Shown piece by piece: positions 27,301-40,100 of a stretch of DNA of 64,000 nt. Position 1 is the stretch's first letter. The number at the start of each line of letters is the position of its first letter. The translations under genes and the position numbers were made by a program. The notes beneath the pieces are model-generated. The model was not told the DNA's origin, searched no databases, and saw only the letters and a list, made by a program, of their open reading frames with translations. This stretch comes from Anaeramoeba ignava (taxonomy: Eukaryota; Metamonada; Anaeramoebidae): NCBI GenBank assembly GCA_028826165.1, contig JAPDFW010000021.1, positions 1 through 64,000 on the forward strand, read 5' to 3'.

Positions 27301-28706
27301 AATGAAAATGAAATTGAAAATCAAATTGAAAATGAAATTGAAAATGTTGAACTTCCAAAATGGGCTAAAACACCAGAAGAATTTATTCAAATACATAAAG
27401 AAGCACTTGAATCAGAATACGTTTCAGAACATATTAATGAATGGATTGATTTAATATTTGGATATAAACAAAAAGGAAAAGAAGCCAAAAAATCAATTAA
27501 TTTATTTCATCCAAATTTATATGAAGAAAATATTGATTTTTCAAAATTTGAGAAAATGAAAAAATCAAAAAAGAAATTCAAAGAAAAGGACAAATTCCAA
27601 TACAATTATTTACAAAAAAGCATCCAAAAAGATTTACAAAAAAAGAGATCCAACAAAGATCTTTTTCATCTCCTTTCCCATTATTTGAATGGGAAAATAT
27701 CTTGTTATCAAATACAACTCTCAATTTTGTCAGAAAAAGATTTACAATGAGTTCAAATCCAATTATATTTATCAATTATATAGAAATGATTGAATCTATA
27801 AAGATACTTGGGGATTTCGATAAAATTATCACATTTGATAAAGAAAGAAATATTGGAAAACATAAAATTTCTTTAGTTTATCCAATTTCAAATCAACCAA
27901 ATTTTAATTTCCAAACTGAAGAAAAAATTGAAGAAAAAATTGGAGTTTCATTTGCAAAAGATTTTAATAATTTCCAAGAATGTTTAGCAATGGATAAAAA
28001 TTCAAAATATATTGTTTGTTGTGGATTTTATGACAATACTTTCAAAATATTTGATATTGAAAATTTCAAAATGATTCAAAGTATTTCAAAACATCTAGAT
28101 ATTGTGAATTGTTCAAAAATGAATTGGAAATATATTGTTACAGGATCACAAGATACAACAGTAATTGTTTGGGAAATTGATTTGAAAGAAGGGAAAGTGA
28201 AAGAAATTCCAAAACATATTTTTTTTGAACATGAAAAAGAAGTGAAAAGTGTTGCAATTTCAATTGAATATGATATTGTTTTAAGTGGATCTATTGATGG
28301 AAAATTAATATTTCATTCGTTAAACAAAGGAAAACTTATTCAATCAATAATTTTATCAGATCAAAAACCAATTTCAATTATTAAAATAATTAAAGAAGGA
28401 AATATTATTACATTTTCAGAAAATTCTAATAAATTAAGATTATTTACAATTAATGGATATTTACTAAAAGAAGTTAAATGTTTACAAAATATTTATTCAA
28501 TCTCAATTACAGAAGATTCAAATTTTATATTTTTAGGAGGAGAAAAAGGAATTCTTGAAATTAGGAAATTATTTAATTTAGAGCCAATTCAAAAAGTTGA
28601 TTTAAAAGAAAAAATTTATTCAATTTCAATTATTGAAAAGGGTTTTTTAATTATTGGATTTGGAAATGGAGAATTAAATATTGGGAATTTTATTGAAAGA
28701 AATTGA
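18369..28706 (+). CDS. Giant BEACH protein: BTB - alpha-helical - ConA-like - PH - BEACH - WD40
   Basis: Five exons: 18369-19004, 19070-19280, 19367-19723, 19787-20862, 20936-28706. All junctions are in phase, giving 3,350 residues once two missing bases are restored (25361-25363 and 27638-27644, both A runs). Domains: BTB at residues ~35-130 (DFKIYCGKDKISIPCHKFIL), helical/armadillo-like repeats, a ConA-like lectin fold near 22300-22900 (FFTWIRIEDF, GQMGTIYIFKE), a ~180-residue Asn/Glu/Gln tract (23190-23730), PH (FEITENSINFFNFDL), BEACH (EQWQERKISNFEYIMYLNTI, GRSYQDISQYPIFPWI, YLIRLEPFTS, ESEYVSEHINEWIDLIFGYK) and WD40 repeats from ~27960 (VTGSQDTTVIVWEI). BEACH proteins of the neurobeachin/LvsA type act in membrane traffic, lysosome and contractile-vacuole function. 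A BTB domain is not usual in them. It is joined here by exon phase only, so a separate BTB gene remains possible. Confidence 0.85.
23190..23735 (+). repeat. Coding GAAAATAAT/GAAAATCAA tract (NEN/NEQ) in the BEACH gene
   Basis: About 545 bp of nine-base-like units encode ~180 residues of N, E, Q and a few K/H, lying between the ConA-like domain and the following helical region. Other frames and the minus strand are open through it only because the repeat lacks stop codons in those frames. Confidence 0.9.
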
Positions 28707-28733
28707 AATTGAAAAATCTTTGATTTGTTTTGA

Positions 28734-31700
28734 TTAATTTTCTTTTTTATTTTCTTTTGATTTCCCTTTTAATTTTTGTTTTAATTGATCTGTTGATTGC
28801 TTTTGGAATTTGTTTGCTAATTCAATCATTTTTTTAACTTTTTCTTCTTTTAATTTCAATAATTTCTCTTTTTTTCTTTCAATTTTAATTGATTTGTTTC
28901 TAAAATCTTTCAAATTTTGATTTGCTGAAAGAGATAAAAGAAATAAGAATTTTTTCCTCATTTTTTCCTTTTGAAATGGTTCATCAGTAATTGGATGATT
29001 TTCCAAAAACGAGATTGCCATTGAAAATTCTTTATCAGAAACATTTGATTTCTGGGGAAGAATCGATTGAATCATTTTTCTTTGATGAGAAAGAAAATCC
29101 ATCAAACAATTTGCAAAAACACGAAGAATTGGATTATTTGTTTCATGGTCAATCAACATCATTGCAGCATAAGATTCATCAAATGATTTTTTGTCATCAA
29201 GTCTTAAAATTGAGGAAATAGAACCGCTACTTGTTCCGACAAACTTCTTGACAGCTTCTGTTGCTGAAGAAAAAATTGACATGAAAAACTTGACAAAATC
29301 ATAAACGGAAAAAACTGTTCTTTCAACCACTTTGTTGTCTCTGATGCAGATTTTAGTCATTAATTTCTGCACAATAACCACAAATATAATCTGATATGCA
29401 ATCGTAATCGCAATGAAAATGGCGACGTATTTGAGGATGTTATACAATAAATTTTTTGAAGCAAACCAATAAATTGCTGGGATAATAAACAATATGATGA
29501 ATGCAATCACCCAAACTACACAAAATGCAATTACTCCGACCCACACTTGCAGATTTGTATATGAAGTTACTTCGATTGGATCTACTTTACTGAATCCTGG
29601 GAAAGGCTTCTTTCCTTGTCTTAGCATCATGATTCTCTTCCGATACAAATTGAAAATTGATTTCCAAAGCAAAAGAAGAATAACAAATGCGGCCAATGCT
29701 GAAACACCTGAAATAACTGAGAATGCGTTGAGAATCTGATTTGCTCTTTCTCTTGAAAAGGAGTGAACAAAGCGTGAAAAAGAATTTTCAAGTGGGTTTT
29801 TATCAACTGAACACATTTCATCGATTTGTTGGATTAATTGAATTGCATAAATCGAAATTGATTCTGAATACAAACTCACAAGAGGCTTCCCAGTGAAGCA
29901 ATTACTTTCTTGGATGTCTCCAATCACTTCCTGTCTCATTAATTGAAGAGTCAAACACGCGTTTTTGATGATTTTTGTTACAAGTAACACAATTAGTGCT
30001 ACTAAAACAACCCAAAGCCAAAATGCTGCAAGTAATCTTTGTGGATAATAGAAATCATAATATTCCTCATATTCTCTGTGTTCGTTTTTTTTGTTTGAAA
30101 ATTTTGATTTGATTTTTTTCATCATTTCTTTTATCCATTTCCAAATCCAACTCCAAAAAATTGAACATTTGTTTCTTTTTTTATTCTTTTCTTCATCTTT
30201 CTCATTTTCATCATCTTCTTCACTTTTTGGTTCTAGTTCTCTTTTAAATAATAGTGAATTGACAATTCTTTGAGTTTCGAAATTGTTTGTTGATTTTTTG
30301 AGTATAAAATTGATTTCTTTTTCTGACAATTCTGAAATTTTTTTATTTTTCAAGTTTTCTTTGAATTGTTTTTTTTCAAGAGCTTTTTTTTCCTTTTCGT
30401 TTTCATTTTCTGAAACACTTTCCAATTCAATTTCTTGGTTTTGATTTTCATTTTCATTTTCATTTTGATTTTGATTTTCATTTTGATTTTCATTTTCATT
30501 TTGATTTTCAATAAAATCATCTAAATCAAGATTTTCCAAATCACTTGATTCTGAATCAGAAAATTTTTTCACTAATTTTCTTTCAATTTCCAAAAATTTC
30601 AAAGATTTCTTGGCTCCAATAGGAAGTATTTTTTTGAGTAAATTCCAATAACCAGACATTCTTTCATGAGCAAAAAAATGTTTTTCGATCCAAATTTTAA
30701 ATTTAGGGATTATTCTTGCCAAAATAATCAACAATAAAATCAAAAGAGCCAAAGAAGAAATAATTGCTTCAAAAACCGACAAAGCAACAAATTGTCTTGA
30801 TTCTGATCTTTCAGGATTTGCGATCAATTTAGGAAGAAAAGCAATTAAAACAGCCATCAAGCCAACAACAATAACAAAAGTGAGGATATTGTGATTTTTG
30901 GGAGAATTGAGGAAGAAAGGAAGAACAAGACTAAAACTAACAACCCAGAAAATAACAGATTGCTTGAGAGAATCAAGTGCTTTTGTGAATACAAACTTGT
31001 CAGGTGAAGAAATCAAGACTGTTTGAAAATCTGACTGAATTCCCAAAACAGAAAAGGCAATTTGAGCCTTTACTTTTCCTTCTTCATCCAAACACGAAGG
31101 AATATTTGAAGAAGAGTCAAATCGGATATTTTGCAAATTTCGAATACCGCCAATATCTGTGAATAAATCATCTCCTGAAGCTGAAGCATTTGAGCATTCT
31201 GTGATAATCTCAATGGGAAAGGAAATGTTTTTGTGAATTTCTAAAGTGAAATCAACAGTAATAACTGCAGAGAATTTTTCTCCGATATTCAATTCACTTG
31301 GAATGTTTTGCAAATCAGCCTTTACACTTATCACTGGGTTTTCCACATAAAAAGAGTCTGATGAGGTATGGATATCGTTGTAAATAAACTGTATTGTGTA
31401 GTTTTCGTTTGTCCCTGAATCCATTCTGAGATTGAATACTGCAATTCCATTTTCATCAGTTGTTGCTATTGAATTTTTTGGATCGAGTCTTGCGTTGATT
31501 GAATTTTGAGACACGATAGCTGCTGTGATGATTTTACCGGGAACAGGATACGAAAAGGAAAACAGTTGCACAATACTTGATCCCATATATGCCTTTTTAT
31601 TAACCATTACTTGGTCTGAAAAAGGAAACGGGAATCCCACTTGGCATCCTGATGCTGGTGAACTTAATACAAATAAGTGAGTAGGATCTCTGATTATTTT

Positions 31701-34700
31701 GATTGATTCTTCGTATTTTTCTCCGTCACATTCAAACTTGATTCTTATTGTTTCCCACTCTTGTTTTCCAATTGCAACTACGGAAGAGAATGTTGCGATT
31801 CCGTTTTCATTTGTTTTTTCAAAACCCATTCCTTCCCACTCTTCACTTGATTGGTTATAAACCCAGAAAGTGACATATTTATTCTCAAGAGGAATATTTG
31901 TTGATTTTTCTGAAATGAGAACTTTTGGAGATTTCGGGAATTTTTGGTCTAGCAAAATTTGATAAGGAAGATCGAAAATTTCCAATTTTACATTTTGTTT
32001 TGAGATATTAAAGAAAACTCTCTCGTAATCCGAACCAAATCCACAATTCTGTACTAAAAAATCCAAAGAAGCATATCCGTCTTTTTTGGCATAGAGTAGT
32101 GATAAATCCCAAGTGACTTCTCCATTTTCATCTGAAGGAGCAATGCTTTGAACGAAATTGTCATATTGTTCGGAATTAAAATCAATAGGATAAGTCTGGT
32201 TGTTATCATTTCCTCCATTTTCATCTATTTGAATGTAACCATATAAACCTTGAATTGGATCTCCTGTTGTTGAGTCATTGATTTGGAGTTTTGGTTGATA
32301 TGTCATTTTTTGATAACCTGAAATAAAAGGCAATGTTGTGTTCCAAGTCACAGTTAAAGTTATTAACTGAGATGGACTACAAATACTCACCATTACTTTA
32401 GAATTTGCAGGAACTCCATTAATAAAAACCATTAGATCAAAAGGAATATAATCCCCATCTTCATTCTTTGATTGTTTATTGATCACAAAATTTTCAAGAA
32501 TAAGTTCATCTATTATCAAAATCAATTTTTTTTTTAAATTTTTTTTAAATTTTATGAAAATTATTAGATATAGTTTATAGTCTCTAACCTTGTTCTGTGA
32601 TGTTTTCTTTTCCTTGATATAAATTTTGAGTTAAATTTTTGGTTATAAAACTTGAATTTTTGCCAAAAATAGTTCCATAGTAATCATTTGTATTAAACCC
32701 AAGAACATGAACAGTCATATTAGAATAACTTTGGTGAATATTTTCTGGGAAAAGCTTGACTTTAATAGATTCATTACCAAAACTAACACCTGGAAGCAAA
32801 TAATTATCACTATCTGGAGAATAGATAATTTCCACTTTTTCAATAGCATTTAACAAGTTGATTTCAAAGCATTCCATCCAATTCCAATAGGTCATATCAG
32901 GAATATAACCTTGAGAAACAGAGAAGCAAACTTTACTTCTCATTGCAATTCCATATATTGTTGTTGAAATGGTTGCTGTTCCGTTTGTGACTTCCCAATA
33001 TCCTTGTTGAGGAGAAATGGCAAAACCCATTGGAAGATCACAAGGATCAACAAATATTGTCAAGTTAAAGGTCTCGTTATCCATTGTTATTCCGTTGAAA
33101 TCTTGGATAAGCAAATTCCAATGTAATTCTACTCCAGATTCAATATTTTCATCCCAATTTGATATGTTGATTCTGGAAACAACTCTTGGATCGAAATCCT
33201 CAAAGAAATAAATTGTCACGTTAATTGGATCCGATTGAATATCATCGACATCTACAAAGCATGTTTGATTTGAGCCATTTACACTTGGGCCAACACAAGC
33301 CCAATCCAAACATAAAAACGCAAATCCATTTTCATCAGTTGTGAATTGATGAGGATCAAATGTGAAGTTGTCGCAAATAAAAGTGATTAATTTGTCTGCA
33401 ATTCCTTTTCTTGTTTCATCTTGGACTTGTATAATTGACCATTTATCACTTTCAAGTTGGAAATCACTTGATATTTTGATTTCCTGAATTTTTTCAATCC
33501 AAATGATTTCCTTCACTGATGGAACAACTTGAATATCATTAGTTTCAACAACAAAATCATCGCAAACAAATTTGATTTTAAAAAAGCAATCATTTTTTGT
33601 TAATCCTTCAACTGAGAATTTTAAGTTTGAGAAATTCGCTCTATTTAAAAGGATGAGTAAATTAATAAATAAAAATAATAATAATAATAAATTTATTATT
33701 ATTATTATTATTATTTTCTAAAATGTTACATTCCATTTTCATCTGTCATAACAATCGTATTCAAAAGGTATTTTGAATTTGGAATTGGTTCTTGATTTTC
33801 AGAAACTGAATAATTGCATTGTTTGGAAATTTTTGCCACAACTGGTTTGTTTGCAATTCCGTTTGCAGTAGCATCTTTTACAGAAATTATCCATGGTTCT
33901 GCAAATTTTTCTCCTTCTTTAACACTTAAAGATCCATTTTGTTGAATTAGAACCATAGAAACTGAATATAAATCAAAAATCAAAAAAAAAAAAATTAATT
34001 CAATCAATTAATCATTTCTTTTTCTTAAATTCAAATTCAAATTAAAAAACCATTTGTTTGGAATGAGAGAATAAAATAACCAGGAATTTCAACATAAATA
34101 ATTTCATCATAAGTTGAAACTTGTATTCCTTCTGCAAAAGCTGTAAATCTCATTTTTGTTTTTGTTGAACCAAGAAAAGTATAATTGATATTAGACTCAA
34201 GATTAAGATCTTCATTTATAGAAACAATCTCTATCCAACCTTTTAAATTTTGAATTTTGAAATTTTGAATTAAATTTTAAGTTTTGAATTTTAAATTGAA
34301 TCAAATAAATTCTTGTTACAATAAGATTCATATTCAGGTATATCCCATGAACGAAAACCTGAAACTAAAGATACTCTAACATTACTCAAATCTGTATAAT
34401 TTTCAGAACCAATTCCAAAGCTATATCTCAAAAGAATTACATCTCCATAATTTACAAGTTGATTGTGAATTGAATCATTATTTTGAAGCCATAAATTATT
34501 AACTAAAAAGTGGAACAAAAGTGAGAAGAAAAAAAAAATTTTTTTTTCCTTTTTCTTTTTAAAACAAAAATAAAAATAAAAATAAAAATAAAAAAATACT
34601 TTGAGTTTTCAAAGAAAGAGGAAAAGAAATTTGAGAAATTTCTGAATTGATATTGTTAAAAAGAGTAGCAGCTAAAATAGGAAAAAAATTAAATTTAAAA

Positions 34701-36560
34701 AATTTTTTTGAATTGAATTAAATATTAAAATTGATTATTGAATATTGAATATTGAATATTGAATATTGAATATTAAATATTGAATTTTGAATTGAATTAA
34801 ATATTGAATTTTGAATTGAATTAAATATTAAATATTGAATTAAATTGAATTAAATATTGAATTAAATATTGAATTAAATTGAATTAAATTGAATTAAATT
34901 GAATTGAATTAAATTGAATTGAATTGAATATTAAATATTGAATTGAATTGAATATTAAATTGAATTGAATTGAATTAAATTGAATTGAATTGAATTGAAT
35001 TAAATTAAATATTGAATTGAATATTAAATATTAAATATTGAATTGAATTAAATTAAATATTGAATTAAATATTGAATTAAATATTGAATTAAATTGAATT
35101 AAATTGAATTGAATTGAATATTAAATATTGAATTGAATTGAATATTAAATATTGAATTGAATTGAATTAAATTGAATATTGAATATTAAATATTGAATTG
35201 AATTAAATATTGAATTGAATATTAAATATTGAATTGAATTGAATATTAAATATTGAATTGAATTGAATTGAATATTAAATTGAATTAAATATTGAATTGA
35301 ATTGAATTGAATTGAATTGAATTGAATGGAATTGAATTGAATTGAATTAAATTGAATATTGAATTAAATATTAAATATTGAATTGAATTGAATTGAATTG
35401 AATATTGAATATTGAATATTAAATATTGAATTTTGAATTGAATTAAATATTGAATTTTGAATTGAATTGAATTGAATTAAATATTGAATTAAATATTGAA
35501 TTGAATTAAATTGAATTGAATTAAATATTGAATATTGAATTAAATATTGAATTGAATTGAATTGAATTGAATTGAATTGAATTGAATTGAATATTAAATA
35601 TTGAATTGAATTGAATATTAAATATTGAATTGAATTGAATTAAATATTGAATATTGAATTAAATATTGAATTGAATTGAATTAAATATTGAATTGAATTA
35701 AATATTGAATTGAATATTGAATATTGAATTGAATTGAATTGAATTGAATTAAATATTGAATTAAATATTGAATTGAATTGAATTGAATTGAAAATGTTTT
35801 TGAATTAAATTGAATTACAAGGCCCAGAATTATTAAGTTCACTTTTAAATTCACATTGAGAAAAAAATGTCAATCTAACTGTTTCACTTGAACCTGAAAG
35901 AACAGAAATTTGAGAAAATGTTGCTATTCCATCATTATTTGTATATTGGGTTGTATCTCCTGATAATTCAATTCCTGTTTTTAATTTATCTCTCATTTGT
36001 AAAAGTGTTAAATCTGTTCCTTCTTCATTTTCTGGTATATCTAAAGTAGTAGCATTTACAATTACTTTACAATTTGTAATTCCATCTGATTTAAATTTTT
36101 TAGAAACTCTCAACTACAATTTTTAAATTAATTTTTATTCGTAATTTTTAAATTAATTTTTATTCTTAATTTTAATTAATTTTTATTCTTAATTTTATTG
36201 TTACTTTTGCATTAAATGGTTGATGATAATAAACTTCAGTTTCATTTGGGAATTGATAAAAACCTAAACTAAAAATTATAAAAAAAAATTTTTTTTAATT
36301 AAAAAGGGGAATTAAAACTTAATCAAAAAAAAAACAATAAACAAACAATTTACTTACTTTAAACCAATTTTATCTTCATTTATTTCTGTTCCTTCAAGTA
36401 AATATCTAATAGCAACTCCAAATGTAAAAATAAAAAAAGTTGAAAGCATAAAAATTGTTAAAGACCGCCAAATAACATCATCTCCAACAAAATCAATAAA
36501 TCTTGGCTTTCCAATCCATTTAAAAATTTTTTTAAATAAATTTGAACAAAATTTTTTCAT
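28734..36560 (-). CDS. Giant polytopic surface protein with beta-domain ectodomain and STRA6-like C-terminal module (copy C, intact)
   Basis: Nine exons: 36560-36358, 36268-36205, 36113-35819, 34671-34600, 34502-34320, 34239-34051, 33961-33730, 33640-32589, 32509-28734. They sum to 6,066 nt, exactly 2,022 codons. Exon 1 encodes one membrane span (SLTIFMLSTFFIFTFGVAIR). The ectodomain (~residues 70-1280) has about seven D-[EN]-N-G-[IF]-A-x-F motifs, as at strand turns of invasin-like or macroglobulin-like beta-sandwich domains, and many N-glycosylation sites. The last ~740 residues hold three spans, an acidic/Asn-Glu linker, YYPQRLLAAFWLWVVLV, further spans, RKRIMMLRQGKKPF and SYAAMMLIDHETNNPILRVF. 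The order and spacing of the last blocks resemble metazoan STRA6 (RBP_receptor family), from memory. Function unknown; STRA6 moves retinol across membranes. The 3' end is 27 bp from the convergent BEACH gene. Confidence 0.75.
34672..35818 (-). repeat. 1,147-bp intron of GAATT/AATATT repeats (copy C)
   Basis: Between exons 3 and 4 of copy C. The plus strand is a patchwork of GAATT, AAATATT and GAATATT units with no C from ~34681 to 35817, so the sense strand has no G inside. The equivalent introns of copies A and B are only ~130-180 bp. Confidence 0.85.
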
Positions 36561-37140
36561 TTTAATTTTGTTTAAAAAAAGAAAGGAGAGGAAAAATGAA
36601 ATTTCGAATTTTTTTGAATTTTTATTTTCTTTCTTTTTCTTTTTTTAATTTTGATTTTGATTTTGATTTAGATTTAATTTGATTTTGATTTTGATTTTGA
36701 TTTTGATTTAATTTGATTTGATTTTGATTTTGATTTTAATTTTTGATTTAATTTGATTTTAATTTAATTTAATTTAATTTAATTTAATTTGATTTTGATT
36801 TTGATTTAATTTGATTTAATTTTGATTTTGATTTTGGTTCTGATTTAGATTTAATTTAATTTGATTTTGATTTGATTTTGATTTGATTTTGATTTTGGTT
36901 TTGGTTTTGGTTTTGATTTTGATTTAATTTTTGATTTAATTTGATTTTAATTTAATTTAATTTAATTTAATTTGATTTAATTTGATTTTGATTTTGATTT
37001 TGATTTTAATTTAATTTAATTTGATTTTGATTTTGATTTTGATTTTGATTTAATTTGATTTTGGTTTTGATTTTGGTTTTGATTTTGATTTTGATTTTGA
37101 TTTAATTTAGTTTGATTTAATTTAATTTAATTTTCTTTGT
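36561..37140. repeat. Intergenic GATTTT/AATTT repeat between copies C and B
   Basis: 580 bp between the start of copy C and the stop of copy B. 36650-37130 is an irregular GATTTT array with AATTT and GGTTTT variants, almost C-free on the plus strand. Any promoter of copy C must lie in 36561-36650 or within the array. No motif seen. Confidence 0.7.
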
Positions 37141-40100
37141 TTAATTCACTGAATTGTTTTTTTCAACTAAAGATATATTAAAATCATTATCGAAAATTTT
37201 CAAATCTTTATCTTTATTATCATTATCAGAAGATAATTCATCAAATCCTAATTCACTACTTTTGGAATCTGAATTTTTTTCTTTTTTAATTTCTTCTTTT
37301 TTAGGTTTTTGCATTCTTTCTTCTTTTGGAACCATCATCCAAATTTCTTCTTCTTTTTTTTTAAGTGCTTTTTTCTTTCTGTTTTCATTTTGAATAGCAG
37401 TTTCTCTTTTTTCTCTTAAACTTTTGTTTGTTGCTAATGTTAATAATAAAATAAATCTTCTTCTAAGTTTTTCTCTTCTACTTTCTTCTCCAGTAACAGG
37501 ATGATGATCAAAATATGAAAGAGTCATTGATATTTCTTCATTTGTTGCATCAAATGTGTTTTTATGAATTTTTTGTATTTCTTTTCTTAAATGAATTAGA
37601 TAATTCATCATATAATTCATAAATACTCGAAGAATTGGATTGTTTGTTTGATGATCAATTTTCATCATTGCTGAATAAGAACTATCCATTGATCCTTCTA
37701 AATCAAGTCGGAATAATGAATAATAAACAGAAACACCTGATGCTCCAATTAATCTTTTAGCTGCATCTGTTGCTGATGAAAATATTGAAATAAAGAATTT
37801 GATAAAATCATAAATAGAAAAAACAGTTCGATTTATGATTGTATTATCATCAATAAAAAAATTTTTAACAAGTTTTTGAACCAAATAAATGATCACAAAT
37901 TGATAGAAAATAACAACAAGTATGATAATGAAAATAACGAGAAGAAATTGAAGTAAAATTGTTTTGTTTAAGAAATAAAGCATTAACCAAATAACTGCTG
38001 GAATTATCAAAAGAACAAGGAATGTTAAAAACCAAACAAGAACATATGCAATAAGTCCAAGCCAAATTTGAAGATTTGTGAATGATGTTACTTTAGATAC
38101 ATCAGTTTCTTCATATTCGTCAAATGGTGTTTTTCCTTGTCTTAAAATCATTATTCTTTTTCGATATAATTTGAAAATAGATCTCCATTGAACACACATA
38201 ATGATAAATGCAAGAAATGATGCAATTCCCATTATTACAGAAAATACATTACAAACTTTACTAATTGTATTTGGTGGAATTTGTTGAATAAACTCAGCCC
38301 ATATACTTCCTAAAGCAGAAATATCTTCATTACATTGTTTATCAATACTATTGATAAGTAAAGCTGCACCAATAGATAAAGATGTTGATGGATAATCAGA
38401 TAATACAGGTTTATTATCAAAGCAATAACTTTGTTGAATTTTTCCAATTTCTTCTTGTCTATACCATAAAAGTGAAATTCTGAGACTTCTAACCAATTGT
38501 GTAATTAATAAAACAAGAATAGCAGACATAATAACCCAAAGCCAAAATGCAGTAAGTAATCTTTGTGGATAATAAAAATCATAATAAGTTTCATATTGTT
38601 CATGTGGATTATCTTCTTTCGCAAATTTTTCTTTGATTTTTTTAATAATTTTCTTTAATAAATTAACAAATCCTCTCCAACATCTTTTAAATTTATCTGT
38701 TTTCTTTTTTGGTTTTTTTTCTATTGGGATTGTTTTCCCTGCTGCTTTTGCATCAGATAATCTTTTAAGTTCAAGATTTTTTACAGATCTTCTTAAAATT
38801 AATCCAATTTCTTTTTCACTAAGTTCTTCATAATTCTTTTCTTTAACTGATTTAGAAGTAATTTTTTGATTACTTTTTGAAGAATCTGAATAATTACCTA
38901 AAAGAGGATCATCTTCTTGTGCTTCAAGTTCAAATTCTTCAATATATCCAACATTATCTTTTGGTTTTTCATCACTATCATCATTATCAGTAGTGGAATC
39001 TGAATCAGAAATTTCATCTTCAATAAGTTTTCTTTCCATTTCAAGAATTTTAAGATGTCTTTTTGCTCCAAGTGGTAATAAACGTTTAAATAAAAGCATA
39101 TAACTTGATACTCTATCATTTATAAAACTTCGATTTTCAATATAAAATTTCAATTTTTTGAAAATTTTTGAAACTACTAATAACAAGAATGAAAAGAAGT
39201 GCAAAACTAACAAGAACTCCTTCTAAAACTGCAAGAAAAGAATATTGCATTGGATATGTCGAATCAGTTTTAGGTATTAATTGTGGAAGAAATGCAATAA
39301 GAACTGCTGCAAGAATAAGTGCAACAATATAAGTGAGAATATGATGATTTCTTGATGAATTAAGAATAAATGGAATTGCTAATGTAAAACAAATAACCCA
39401 AAATATTCCTGATTGGTTAAGAGAATTCTCTGCTGCTTCAAAATCAACATTATCAATAGCATCAATAAGAAAATTTTCATATTTTGATTGAATTCCATAA
39501 GCAGAAAATGCTATTGAAGCTTTAACTTTACCTTTCTTATCCAAACAAGAAGAATCACCAGAAGAAGCATCAAATTGTACTGTAATATCACATTCTCCAT
39601 TTTCATTAGTGAAAGGAATTGAATTTACAATTGAAACATCACTACAATTATAAAGAATTTTAATTGGAACTCTTTTTGATTCTTGACTTCCATCAAAATT
39701 AACTTGGATATGAACTGGAAATGGATTTCCAATTCCAATATTAAATTTCTTTTTGGGATAACTTGTAGAAACAGATGTAACTGGATTACTAACATAAAAT
39801 GGATCTGTTTGTGTAATAAGACTATTATAAGAAAATTCAATAGTATAATTTCCAGATGATCCTGAATCCATTACAAAATCGAAAATAGCAATTCCATTAT
39901 TATCTGTTGATGCAACAGATGAATATTCTTCAAGACTTCCATCTCCATTATTTGAATTGATCATAGCGAAGATGGGGCTATTGGGGATTGGTGTTGATTG
40001 GAAATAAAGACCAACAACAGCTGATCCAAGATACGAATCATTTTCAAAAAAATAGGGTTTCTGAGGAAGTGGAAATGGAACTCCAATCTTTGCTCCTATT

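Noticed and set aside
34672..35818. Self-splicing or mobile intron
   Set aside because: Only simple repeat, with no endonuclease, reverse transcriptase or group I/II core visible.
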